Assembly (NCBI GenBank): GCA_022848835.1
Contig: JAJISG010000285.1
Coordinates: 1-9,520 of the forward strand
Reading direction: 5' to 3'
Source: Thermoplasmatota archaeon
Lineage (GTDB): Archaea > Thermoplasmatota > Thermoplasmata > RBG-16-68-12 > JAJISG01
Length of the DNA stretch: 9,520 nucleotides
The stretch's first letter is position 1. Every line of letters starts with the position of its first letter. The translations under genes and the position numbers were made by a program. The notes beneath the pieces are model-generated. The model had not been told where the DNA came from and searched no databases. It saw nothing but the letters and a program-made list of their open reading frames with translations. Of this stretch, positions 1 to 5,850 are shown in pieces.

Positions 1-579
1 GGTTGTGTCACAGTAGAGTCGAAGCTTCTCGAGCCCGCCCTCGGCGTTCTCCCTCCTCATCTTTCCTTCTGCGGCGAAGGGCATGGTGACCACGCCCATG
101 ACCAGGGCCTCGGTCTCCTTCGCCAGCCGGGCGACGATGTGGGCACTTCCCGTTCCTGTACCGCCACCCAGACCAGCCGTCACGAAGACTACGTTAGCTC
201 CCTCCAAGAATGCCCTTATCTCGCCCTGACTCTCCAGTGCAGCCTTCTCGCCCACCTCGGGTATCGCCCCCGCTCCTAGACCCCCGGTTATCCCTCGTCC
301 AATGAGCAATTTCTTGGGGGATCTAATGTGGAGCAGATGCTTGGCGTCGGTATTGATGGCGCAGAGCTGGGCGCCTACGATGCCAGTTTCACTCAGTCGA
401 CTTATAGTATTCGAGCCGCCGCCACCGCACCCCGCGATCTTGATGCTGACACTCAGGGACTCCACGAGCCTCCTGAGCTCCTTATCCTCCTCTGCCGGTG
501 GAATGTACGTCGATGGAAGAGACTCTCTCCCGCTGGCTCCATCAATCCTCTCGATGGCCTGGTTTACAATGGACCTCAT
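1..579 (-). CDS. ftsZ: Cell division protein FtsZ (N-terminal part, runs off window)
   Basis: FtsZ is the tubulin-like GTPase that polymerises into the cytoplasmic division ring. The visible 193 residues hold a variable N-terminal tail (1-44), the first glycine-rich nucleotide loop GCGGGGSN (50-57), AINTD (74-78), and the tubulin signature GGGTGTGS (138-145), followed by the VVTMPF strand and the start of helix H6 or H7. The T7 catalytic loop and C-terminal domain lie outside the window. I chose ATG at 579 because the resulting start (MRSIVNQA) resembles archaeal FtsZ N-termini. An in-frame ATG at 591 would add four residues, and its distance from the TATA-like box (621-628) fits a very short leader. 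No strong ribosome binding site separates the two. The gene diverges from the deaminase gene. Family assignment is very secure; only the start is uncertain. Confidence 0.96.
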   Translation of the reverse strand, partial: MRSIVNQAIERIDGASGRESLPSTYIPPAEEDKELRRLVESLSVSIKIAGCGGGGSNTISRLSETGIVGAQLCAINTDAKHLLHIRSPKKLLIGRGITGGLGAGAIPEVGEKAALESQGEIRAFLEGANVVFVTAGLGGGTGTGSAHIVARLAKETEALVMGVVTMPFAAEGKMRRENAEGGLEKLRLYCDTT

Positions 580-620
580 GCTGCATCCCATCCCTTGGAG
601 GAGGCTGATTTTCCTCAATC

Positions 621-629
621 TATTTAAAG
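621..629. promoter_or_regulatory. TATA-like box shared by divergent ftsZ and deaminase genes
   Basis: The near-palindrome TATTTAAAG sits between the two divergent genes. Read on the minus strand it is TTTAAATA, about 33 bases before the ATG at 591. Read on the plus strand it is about 31 bases before the ATG at 656. Archaeal TATA boxes normally lie about 26 bases upstream of transcription start, so one box could serve short-leader transcripts in both directions. This is inferred from sequence only. Confidence 0.55.
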
Positions 630-655
630 CTAATCCACGTCCGTTTCCAGGGAGC

Positions 656-1063
656 ATGGTATATCTGCATCTGGAGGAGGAGGATGAGAGACTAGTGCAG
701 GCTGCAACTTCGGTGATTCGACGCAACTTCATCCCGGGGAGGCACCACGTTGGAGCGGCGGTGAGGGGGGAATCTGGGCGGATCTTCACCGGTGTACATC
801 TCGAATCAAGCGCTGTAGATGTATGTGCTGAAGCGGTTGCCATAGGCGCCGCCGCCTCCAGTGGTTAGCGCCGGCTCGAATCCATCGTAGCCGTCAGCAT
901 GGCCGGAGATGGACAGCCCAGGGTGCTCGCTCCCTGTGCCCACTGCAGAGAGCTGATCAACTTCTATGGCCCGGATGTATCCGTGATCTTCGTCGAAGGT
1001 GGAGTCCTGAAGAAGGTCGCGGCGAGGGACCTGCTGCCAGGTCCAGAAACTGATTCCGGATAG
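656..1063 (+). pseudogene. Cytidine/blasticidin-S deaminase-like gene with an in-frame amber codon
   Basis: Read through the TAG at 866-868, this frame encodes 135 residues, the normal size for a homotetrameric cytidine deaminase. It carries the whole zinc site: Cys57 and catalytic Glu59 in VCAE, and Cys94 and Cys97 in PCAHC. The substrate-side region HHVGAAV (30-36) and FTGVHLE (44-50) is also present. The family hydrolytically deaminates (deoxy)cytidine to (deoxy)uridine in pyrimidine salvage; blasticidin-S deaminases are close relatives. The TAG is codon 71, after the CAE motif and before PCxxC, so a terminated 70-residue product would lack two zinc ligands. The frame is continuous on both sides, so this is one substitution and not a frameshift. 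From memory, relatives often have Glu at this point, so GAG to TAG would suffice. It could be a recent nonsense mutation, a base-call error or amber readthrough. The true end is another TAG at 1061-1063. Confidence 0.85.
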
Positions 1064-1197
1064 GGGCTCAACCCAAGAGTTGCGACCCGCCTGTGCCACC
1101 CGATGACAGCTTGTCTTCTGAATCAGAGAGTCGGCGGCTAGATCCGTGAGAACCTCCCCGATGAGACTGCCGTTTTCGAGGCTCAGGTATCGTGACC

Positions 1198-1959
1198 CTA
1201 AGTCTCCTCCTCATATACGAAAATCCCACCCTTCTTGATTTCCATGGGGACAATATACTCCAGGTGACTGGAGCCTTTGTACTTCTCTATACAGATGAAC
1301 CTCTTGATGCCGTTTTCGTGGCGGAACTTGTGAAGTCGGATCTCCCCCCTTGCCAGGAAGGTCTCGAGGTCGGAACCGGTGTTGTCTATGGTCTCGACCG
1401 TCATGAGAGCCGTCTTGCCTGCCTCGGTCAGGAAGCGAATGAAGGACTGTGTGCTCAAACTCTCCTCGAAGTCCTTCATGCAGAACCGCCTGAGGGCCGT
1501 GATACTGTCGATGACGATTCTGCCATAGTCCTTCCTCTTGAAGAGATTCTTCAGGGCCTGCTGCAGGGAGTGGACTGTCGTCTCCCTGGACTCTCCGTCG
1601 GGTGTCTTCCTTATTTTGGAGGGAACGTTCTTCATTGGAACGACGTCGATCTCAGAGGAGATTTCCAAGATGGGCTTTGGCTCGAACCTCCTGATGTCGG
1701 AGTTGGCGTCCAGAATCTCCACATCACCCACCTTCCACCCATAGGACTCCATGTTGAACCTTATCTCATTGGGGGGCTCCTCTAGAGCTACGAAGAGGAC
1801 ACTCTCCCCCTCCTTCAACCCCTCCAGCAGGAACTGCATGCAGAGGGTGGTCTTTCCGCTTCCCAGGGGGCCTGAGACGATGTATGGCCTTCCGGGGATG
1901 AGGCCTCCCTTCAGCATGCAATCGAGGCCAGCTATCCCTGTGCGAATCTTCTCTACCAT
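1198..1959 (-). CDS. KaiC/RadA-like RecA-superfamily ATPase (short paralogue)
   Basis: A 253-residue single-domain ATPase of the KaiC/Rad55 type, a family archaea use in signalling and regulatory roles that are mostly undefined. Visible motifs are the N-terminal TGIAGLD (7-13), Walker A GPLGSGKT (30-37), the paired acidic residues Glu60-Glu61 in ALEEPPNE (the position of the KaiC catalytic glutamates), and Walker B IVID (148-151) followed by SITAL. The C-terminus ends with a short beta-rich stretch and no extra domain. The ATG at 1959 lies three bases after the stop of the upstream paralogue, with a good ribosome binding site (GAGGT, 1969-1965, about five bases away). The two are therefore almost certainly co-transcribed. 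The KaiC-like fold is certain; the cellular role cannot be read from sequence. Confidence 0.93.
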   Translation of the reverse strand: MVEKIRTGIAGLDCMLKGGLIPGRPYIVSGPLGSGKTTLCMQFLLEGLKEGESVLFVALEEPPNEIRFNMESYGWKVGDVEILDANSDIRRFEPKPILEISSEIDVVPMKNVPSKIRKTPDGESRETTVHSLQQALKNLFKRKDYGRIVIDSITALRRFCMKDFEESLSTQSFIRFLTEAGKTALMTVETIDNTGSDLETFLARGEIRLHKFRHENGIKRFICIEKYKGSSHLEYIVPMEIKKGGIFVYEEET

Positions 1960-1962
1960 GCA

Positions 1963-3021
1963 CTACCTCTCTATCAGGCTGCTCATGGTTGCCTTCTCCT
2001 TCCTCTCCCTGAGAGCCGCCAACAGCGAGACCGATTGTTGGACGACGTCATCGTGCCTACCCATATGCAGGTAGATCATGGCCCTGAAGATTCGGGGCTT
2101 CAGGTCCTTGATGTTGGCGTCTATCGCCTCACATTCCTCCCACAGAGTAGTGATCTCCTCCAGAATCTCGAAAGCTTCCTCCGACATGATGTCTCGGAAG
2201 AAGTGACCTACGACTCCGTCGGACCTCCGGCCGTGGAGGGCCACCTCGCCGTCAGCCTGGACGAAGAGGCCCCTGCTCCCGATTACCATGGGTCTGAAGC
2301 GTTCGTCGAAGGCGGACCCGCGAAACTTCTCTATGGAGACCGCCCTCCGCACGGCATTGGACTCGAACCATTTCTGGAATCTGATATCTCCCCTGGCCAG
2401 GAGAAACTCCGTCTTCAGCTCGTCGGGTCTGGGAAGCTCTGTGATAATCAGGGTCGTGGCCTCCAGTTCCGACAGGAAACGCAGGAAGGATTGAATGAGT
2501 ATTCGCCTGTCTTCCGCCCTCATGCCGAACATTTTGAGGCTGGTCAAGGAGTCGATGACAACCCTGGTGTACCTCTTGCCAGAGACCTTGAAGTGGTCTT
2601 GGAACTCCTGCTTGAGCATCTTCTGGACAGAGTGGATGGAGACCTCCATAATCCGGAGCTGCTGGCTCTTCCTCATCTCACCCACCTGCTCCATGTCCTG
2701 GACGTCAAGGGTGGTACCCACATCTATTATCGACTTCCCCTTGGTGTAGGTCCTGATATCGGGTGTAGCGTCCAGGATTCTCAGACGATCCAGGCCCCAT
2801 CCGAAGTGGGCCATGTTGGTCTTTATCTCATTGGGTGGCTCGTCCACAGCCACCATGATGACGCTCTCCCCGTTCTTTATGCCCTCCAGGAGGAAATGCA
2901 CGCCGAGGATGCTCTTCCCACTGCCGGGCGGTCCTGAGATCACATATGGGCGGCCCGGAATCAAACCCCCATGAAGCATCTTGTCCAGCCCCTCGACGCC
3001 CGTGGAGACCCTGTTCATCAC
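1963..3021 (-). CDS. KaiC/RadA-like ATPase with helical C-terminal extension (long paralogue)
   Basis: A 352-residue paralogue of the downstream gene with the same order of motifs: TGVEGLD (7-13), Walker A GPPGSGKS (30-37), an acidic pair, and Walker B VVID (154-157) followed by SLTSL. The acidic pair is Asp60-Glu61, not the Glu-Glu of its neighbour. After the ATPase core (to about residue 255) comes a predicted alpha-helical tail of about 95 residues, which looks TPR-like or coiled and may be a partner-binding module. The first codon is GTG at 3021, followed immediately by ATG at 3018. An upstream in-frame TGA excludes a longer start. A weak AT-rich stretch (GAAATTC, centre about 3047) lies 26 bases before the GTG, as expected for a leaderless transcript, but it is a poor TATA match. 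First gene of a two-gene unit; function unknown. Confidence 0.92.
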   Translation of the reverse strand: MMNRVSTGVEGLDKMLHGGLIPGRPYVISGPPGSGKSILGVHFLLEGIKNGESVIMVAVDEPPNEIKTNMAHFGWGLDRLRILDATPDIRTYTKGKSIIDVGTTLDVQDMEQVGEMRKSQQLRIMEVSIHSVQKMLKQEFQDHFKVSGKRYTRVVIDSLTSLKMFGMRAEDRRILIQSFLRFLSELEATTLIITELPRPDELKTEFLLARGDIRFQKWFESNAVRRAVSIEKFRGSAFDERFRPMVIGSRGLFVQADGEVALHGRRSDGVVGHFFRDIMSEEAFEILEEITTLWEECEAIDANIKDLKPRIFRAMIYLHMGRHDDVVQQSVSLLAALRERKEKATMSSLIER

Positions 3022-3192
3022 TGATCGCCCAGGATTCCTTCTTGAATTTCAGGATGATAAGCCTATCCTTCCGATTCTTAATGGCGATAAGGTGGCCGGT
3101 GCCCTTTGGAGGTATCGCGCTCGCTGGACAGGTCACAGAAATCCCTTCAGCAAGATATCCCTGCCAAACTCCTCTCTTGGCTAGGGCCGCCG

Positions 3193-3197
3193 AAAAA
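3193..3197 (-). terminator. Oligo-T terminator after tRNA
   Basis: Five consecutive T residues on the minus strand begin six bases past the predicted tRNA 3' end. Archaeal RNA polymerase commonly terminates at short T runs, so this fits as the tRNA terminator. No stem precedes it apart from the tRNA itself. Confidence 0.55.
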
Positions 3198-3216
3198 TGA
3201 GATAGCGGGGCCTGGA

Positions 3217-3257
3217 GATTCAGTCCGGGGACAACGGTGCGAAACCGCCCCCGGTCC
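3217..3257 (-). other. tRNA intron 2, T-loop position 59/60, strict BHB
   Basis: This 41-base intron splits the T-loop. The splice region is a textbook bulge-helix-bulge: exon helix CCTGG/CCAGG, central 4-bp helix TTCA (3263-3260) with TGAA (3222-3219), and three-base bulges AAG (3259-3257) and TCT (3218-3216). The intron stem CCGGGG/CCCCGG (3254-3249/3230-3225) is set off by one G-C pair and an A-A mismatch. Cutting after the second base of each bulge restores a seven-base T-loop, TTCAAAT. Confidence 0.93.
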
Positions 3258-3296
3258 TTTGAACCAGGGATCTCCGGGTTATGAGCCCGGCGGGAT

Positions 3297-3337
3297 TTTA
3301 GGCTCCGGCTCCTCGTAAGAGCATCAGGATCCAGGGT
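3297..3337 (-). other. tRNA intron 1, D-loop position about 20a/21, relaxed BHB
   Basis: This 41-base intron lies in the D-loop. The central helix is TAGG (3343-3340) with CCTA (3302-3299), and the bulges are AAA (3339-3337) and AAA (3298-3296). The intron hairpin pairs 3336-3331 with 3308-3303 (one C-A mismatch, one G-T pair), then TCCT (3329-3326) with AGGA (3313-3310), and has a 12-base loop. The bases on the exon side are not paired directly beside the bulge, so this is a relaxed BHB. Excision leaves D-loop AGCTAGGAAA followed by TCCCG, as in archaeal initiator tRNAs. The cut could shift within the A run without changing the product. Confidence 0.88.
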
Positions 3338-3384
3338 TTCCTAGCTACCCCACCCCGCTTTCTCTCATTAGACCGAAGTCTTCG

Positions 3385-3391
3385 ATATTAA
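3385..3391 (-). promoter_or_regulatory. TATA-like box for tRNA gene
   Basis: TTAATAT on the minus strand is centred about 29 bases upstream of tRNA position 1, which places transcription start within a few bases of the 5' end. Between them lies a small inverted repeat (AGAC-TTCG-GTCT, 3381-3370), which may fold in the DNA or a 5' leader but has no assigned role. Confidence 0.5.
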
Positions 3392-3472
3392 CCTATCGGG
3401 TCTCCGGTGACTGGCTCGGGAATCTGAACAATCCCTTGCCGGACCACCATCCTATACACTTCGTGTTCTCAT

Positions 3473-3802
3473 CTACATAAGGAGTTTCCTGAAACGGAGG
3501 ATATCCTCCAGGGGTGCCTTCACCTTCAGTTTCCCCGTGGCGAAGGCCTTGAAGGGGGGTATGCTCCCCTCTATGACACCTCTCAGCGTCTCCTCGTCAG
3601 CCGTTATGGTCAAATCCGCGGACTCCAATTCCCCCTCCTCCAGGTCCACGATCCTGCAGTTCTTGAGGATCATGTGGAACCGCTGTCTATCGGTTATCAC
3701 CCGGATCACCTTCTCCAGGCCCTCGAGTTCCGCCCTCAGGCTCTCATCTGCTTCAGACCTATCATTGAACCTGGCGATTAGGTTCTCCAGCACGGCCCTC
3801 AT
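3473..3802 (-). CDS. SCP2-like sterol/lipid carrier domain protein
   Basis: A 109-residue protein, the size of a stand-alone SCP2 domain, a fold with a hydrophobic tunnel for lipid or acyl ligands. The diagnostic C-terminal pattern is present: a central segment of alternating hydrophobic and acidic residues, then FATGKLKVKAPLEDILRFRKLL (89-108), the equivalent of the family's GKLKVKGD stretch. There is no signal peptide or membrane segment, so it should be cytosolic. Its ATG lies one base beyond the rnhB stop with a GGGAG ribosome binding site four bases away, so it is translated from the same message as rnhB. The ligand in archaea is unknown; isoprenoid lipids would be plausible but that is speculation. 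Confidence 0.82.
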   Translation of the reverse strand: MRAVLENLIARFNDRSEADESLRAELEGLEKVIRVITDRQRFHMILKNCRIVDLEEGELESADLTITADEETLRGVIEGSIPPFKAFATGKLKVKAPLEDILRFRKLLM

Positions 3803-3803
3803 G

Positions 3804-4451
3804 TTACTCCCACTCCGTCAGTCTTCTTAGCTTGGCCTTTGCCAGGAGCCTCTTGGATGTTTTCCAGCCACTCCTGGTATGAGGTGGTATCTTTCCTCGA
3901 CTCCTCAGCCATCCTTCGAGAAATGCCACGGTCTGGGGGTCGTGGGCATATCCGCTGCCCACTGGCTCGCCAAGCTCCTCTGATATGCGCCTCATCTCCT
4001 CATCTCTCTTCACCTTGGCGATGATGGAGGCTGCGGAGACCACGGGGTACCTCTCGTCCGCACCATGCTCGACCGTCATGGGCAGCTCGTAGCCGAGTTC
4101 TCTCAGGATATGGTTCCTGAACCTCTTCTCGGAGGTGTCGCAGCAGTCCACCCAGGCCTTGTCGGGAGCCAGGTCGCGAATGATCTCAGCAAAGTAGGCG
4201 GCCTCGAGGAGGTTGAGGGAAGCGCCCTCCATGCCCCTGTCCAGTTCTGCAGCGCTTATGAGGAGGACCTTGCACTCCGCCATCCTCCGAATCTCCTGGG
4301 CCAGTCCTCTCCTCCGCTGAGGACTCAGCTTCTTGGAATCCCTCACGCCCAGGGCCCTCAACTCCTCCTGATCATCACACAGCACTCCTGCTATTACCAG
4401 GGGTCCCATGACAGGTCCGCGACCCGCTTCGTCAATGCCCAGATTCCTCAT
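3804..4451 (-). CDS. rnhB: Ribonuclease HII
   Basis: RNase HII cuts the RNA strand of RNA-DNA hybrids and starts removal of single ribonucleotides and primers from DNA. The 215 residues are a normal archaeal length. The N-terminal GIDEAGRGPVMGPLV (5-19) gives catalytic Asp7 and Glu8. Asp102 lies in WVDCCD, and Asp132 precedes YPVVSAASIIAKVKRD (135-150), which completes the four-carboxylate DEDD site. DSKKLS (38-43) is the usual substrate-contact segment. The start at 4451 overlaps the last 20 bases of the upstream amidohydrolase gene and has GGAG seven bases upstream, so translation is probably coupled. All catalytic residues are present and the enzyme should be active. Confidence 0.97.
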   Translation of the reverse strand: MRNLGIDEAGRGPVMGPLVIAGVLCDDQEELRALGVRDSKKLSPQRRRGLAQEIRRMAECKVLLISAAELDRGMEGASLNLLEAAYFAEIIRDLAPDKAWVDCCDTSEKRFRNHILRELGYELPMTVEHGADERYPVVSAASIIAKVKRDEEMRRISEELGEPVGSGYAHDPQTVAFLEGWLRSRGKIPPHTRSGWKTSKRLLAKAKLRRLTEWE

Positions 4452-5703
4452 GGCCCAGCTCCATCCTCAGTGTATCGATATCCTCTCTCAGCCCTTCCAC
4501 ATCCAACGTCTTCAGGATGCCGTTCTCCACCACCAACTTCCCCCCCACTATGACATCCCTCACGTGCATGCCCTCTGCTAGATGTACCACGTGGGATAAG
4601 GCCTCTTCTGATGCATCTTGAGGCAACCTCCATCGTGGACTCAGAATAGTCAGATCGGCGATATTGCCCTTTCTCAAGCTTCCCCCATCCAGGCCCAGGA
4701 CTTCCGCCGCCTTGACGGTGCAGAGGTCCAGGAGGAGTTGTGCGGGGACCGCCGTTGCGTCCCACTTCTGCCCCTTGTGCAGGAGAGCGCACGCTCTCAT
4801 GTGGCGGAAGAGGTCCGTGGTGCCACACACCGCAGGCGAGTCCGTTCCGAGGCCGACCGTGACCCCCTCCTCCAGCATCTCCAAGAGGGCCATGGGACCC
4901 CCAATCCCCTTCATCTGGTTCGAAACAGGGCAGTGAACCACCTTCACATCGGCCCTGGCGAGTGACCTGATCTCGTTCATCGTGAGCCAGACTCCCTGGA
5001 GGGCGATGAGATTGGGCGAGAGGAGTCCCATCTTTTCCAGCCACTCCACTGGCCTCACTCCCATTTTCCTCTGAAACCGATAGACATCCCCCCTGCTCTC
5101 CGAGAGGGAGAGGGACCATTTCGTCCCACGTTCCTTGGCTAGAGCCTCCACCTGTTCGAGGAGCTCTACGTTGGCCATGCTGGCTGGCCCAATCAGGGGG
5201 ACTATTCTCTCCCACGACCGAAAATGGGAGAGGTGCTTGTCACAGGAGTTGAGATCTTCAGGGTCCACTACCAGCCAGCTGAGGAAACCCCTGCCGCCCA
5301 CTTGCGTGATAGCCCGGGCCACCTCTTCCTCCCACTGACACACATCGAGGAAGGTGGTCGTCCCCTGCAAGAGCATCTCCGCGGAAGCGAGGGCAGCCGC
5401 CAGCTGGACGTCCCTGCGAGTCAGCCTCCGCCGTAGTGTCTCCATTCGATCGAGCGTGACCTCAACAGGGGTGTCTCGCGGCGGTCCGAGGAGAATATCG
5501 GAGGCCCTTGTGAAGCAGTTTATTAGGCCTGGCAACACGATGCAGCCCTCGGCGTCGAGGACGAGATCTGCAGACCTCTCAGGCCCGGCTACTTCGAGAA
5601 TCCTACCATCCTCCGCGTAGAGGTTTCCCTCGATCACGCGGCGTGACTCGTCCTGGGTGACCAGCAGACCGTTCCTGACTAGAATGGACACTTTCGTGTC
5701 CAT
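4432..5703 (-). CDS. Amidohydrolase-like protein (SAH/MTA deaminase family) lacking metal-binding histidines
   Basis: The 423 residues align throughout with the ATZ/TRZ and S-adenosylhomocysteine/methylthioadenosine deaminase branch of the metal-dependent amidohydrolases: an N-terminal beta-sandwich, a TIM barrel opening at VLPGLIN (57-62), and a C-terminal return to the sandwich (GNIADLTIL, GGKLVVENG). Active relatives bind metal with HxH after the PGLIN motif, a His in the HLxE strand, a His in the AHxVxL strand, and an Asp in GTD. Here those positions are Phe64, Arg66, Ser199 and Gln236; only Asp288 remains. Glu202 and His257 (HCPVSN) persist, while the substrate His of GPHSP is Ala174. 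Metal-dependent deamination is therefore not expected. The frame is intact and it leads the rnhB unit. The TATA-like box at 5715-5721 suggests the true start may be GTG 5691, leaving MSILVRNG at the N-terminus. Confidence 0.85.
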   Translation of the reverse strand: MDTKVSILVRNGLLVTQDESRRVIEGNLYAEDGRILEVAGPERSADLVLDAEGCIVLPGLINCFTRASDILLGPPRDTPVEVTLDRMETLRRRLTRRDVQLAAALASAEMLLQGTTTFLDVCQWEEEVARAITQVGGRGFLSWLVVDPEDLNSCDKHLSHFRSWERIVPLIGPASMANVELLEQVEALAKERGTKWSLSLSESRGDVYRFQRKMGVRPVEWLEKMGLLSPNLIALQGVWLTMNEIRSLARADVKVVHCPVSNQMKGIGGPMALLEMLEEGVTVGLGTDSPAVCGTTDLFRHMRACALLHKGQKWDATAVPAQLLLDLCTVKAAEVLGLDGGSLRKGNIADLTILSPRWRLPQDASEEALSHVVHLAEGMHVRDVIVGGKLVVENGILKTLDVEGLREDIDTLRMELGHEESGH

Positions 5704-5714
5704 CCACCGTGGCG

Positions 5715-5721
5715 TATTTAA
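5715..5721 (-). promoter_or_regulatory. TATA-like box upstream of amidohydrolase-like gene
   Basis: The minus-strand box TTAAATA is centred at 5718, only 15 bases before the ATG at 5703 but 27 bases before an in-frame GTG at 5691. At the usual archaeal spacing transcription would begin near 5692, so the message would start at the GTG and exclude the ATG. This box decides the likely start codon. Confidence 0.55.
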
Positions 5722-5821
5722 GTGGTGGGAGAGGGTAGGGAGGGCTGCGGGCCCTTCGGGAAGGTGAGGTGCTAGCGGTGGTCACGGATTGCCTCTTTTG
5801 AGTGCTAACCAGCGGGTGAAG

Positions 5822-5828
5822 GTTTATT
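5822..5828 (+). promoter_or_regulatory. TATA-like box for alkyltransferase-like/EndoV gene
   Basis: GTTTATT, centred at about 5825, lies 26 bases before the GTG at 5851, the distance expected for a leaderless transcript. No Shine-Dalgarno sequence occurs just before the start. Confidence 0.6.
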
Positions 5829-5850
5829 CCCCTCTCGAGGTTGGTGCGTT

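Larger units (their letters stand above)
3203..3359 (-). tRNA. Initiator tRNA-Met (CAU) with two introns
   Basis: Removing two 41-base introns leaves exons 3359-3338, 3296-3258 and 3216-3203, a 75-base tRNA of standard numbering (73 positions plus 17a and 20a). The arms are: acceptor AGCGGGG/CCCCGCT, T8-G9, a D-arm with GGG/CCC stem, anticodon stem CCGGG/CCCGG with loop CTCATAA (anticodon CAT at 3283-3281), variable loop AGATC, and T-arm CCTGG-TTCAAAT-CCAGG, with discriminator A73. The A1-T72 pair and the three consecutive G-C pairs next to the anticodon loop mark it as the initiator rather than the elongator. CCA is not encoded. The anticodon loop has no intron at the usual 37/38 site. A gene finder that does not allow non-canonical introns would miss it or call it degenerate. 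A TATA-like box upstream and a T-run downstream support it as an independent gene. Confidence 0.95.

Noticed and set aside
302..655. Plus-strand extension of the deaminase frame upstream of 656
   Set aside because: It runs antisense through the conserved FtsZ sequence. The deaminase N-terminus fits the ATG at 656.
866..868. Pyrrolysine codon in the deaminase
   Set aside because: Not excluded, but not claimed. TAG is the ordinary stop for most genes here, no recoding element is evident, and deaminases do not use pyrrolysine as far as I know.
1064..1197. Possible small gene or RNA between the deaminase and the short KaiC gene
   Set aside because: No tRNA arms, no frame with a start and plausible product, and no T-run terminator; treated as a convergent spacer.
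2035..2937. Plus-strand open frame of 300 codons
   Set aside because: It lies antisense to the long KaiC-like gene, whose Walker motifs are intact. The antisense product shows no recognisable motif and reflects the high G+C content.
3370..3381. Inverted repeat with TTCG loop just upstream of the tRNA
   Set aside because: Only four base pairs; it lies between the TATA-like box and the tRNA start and is probably chance.
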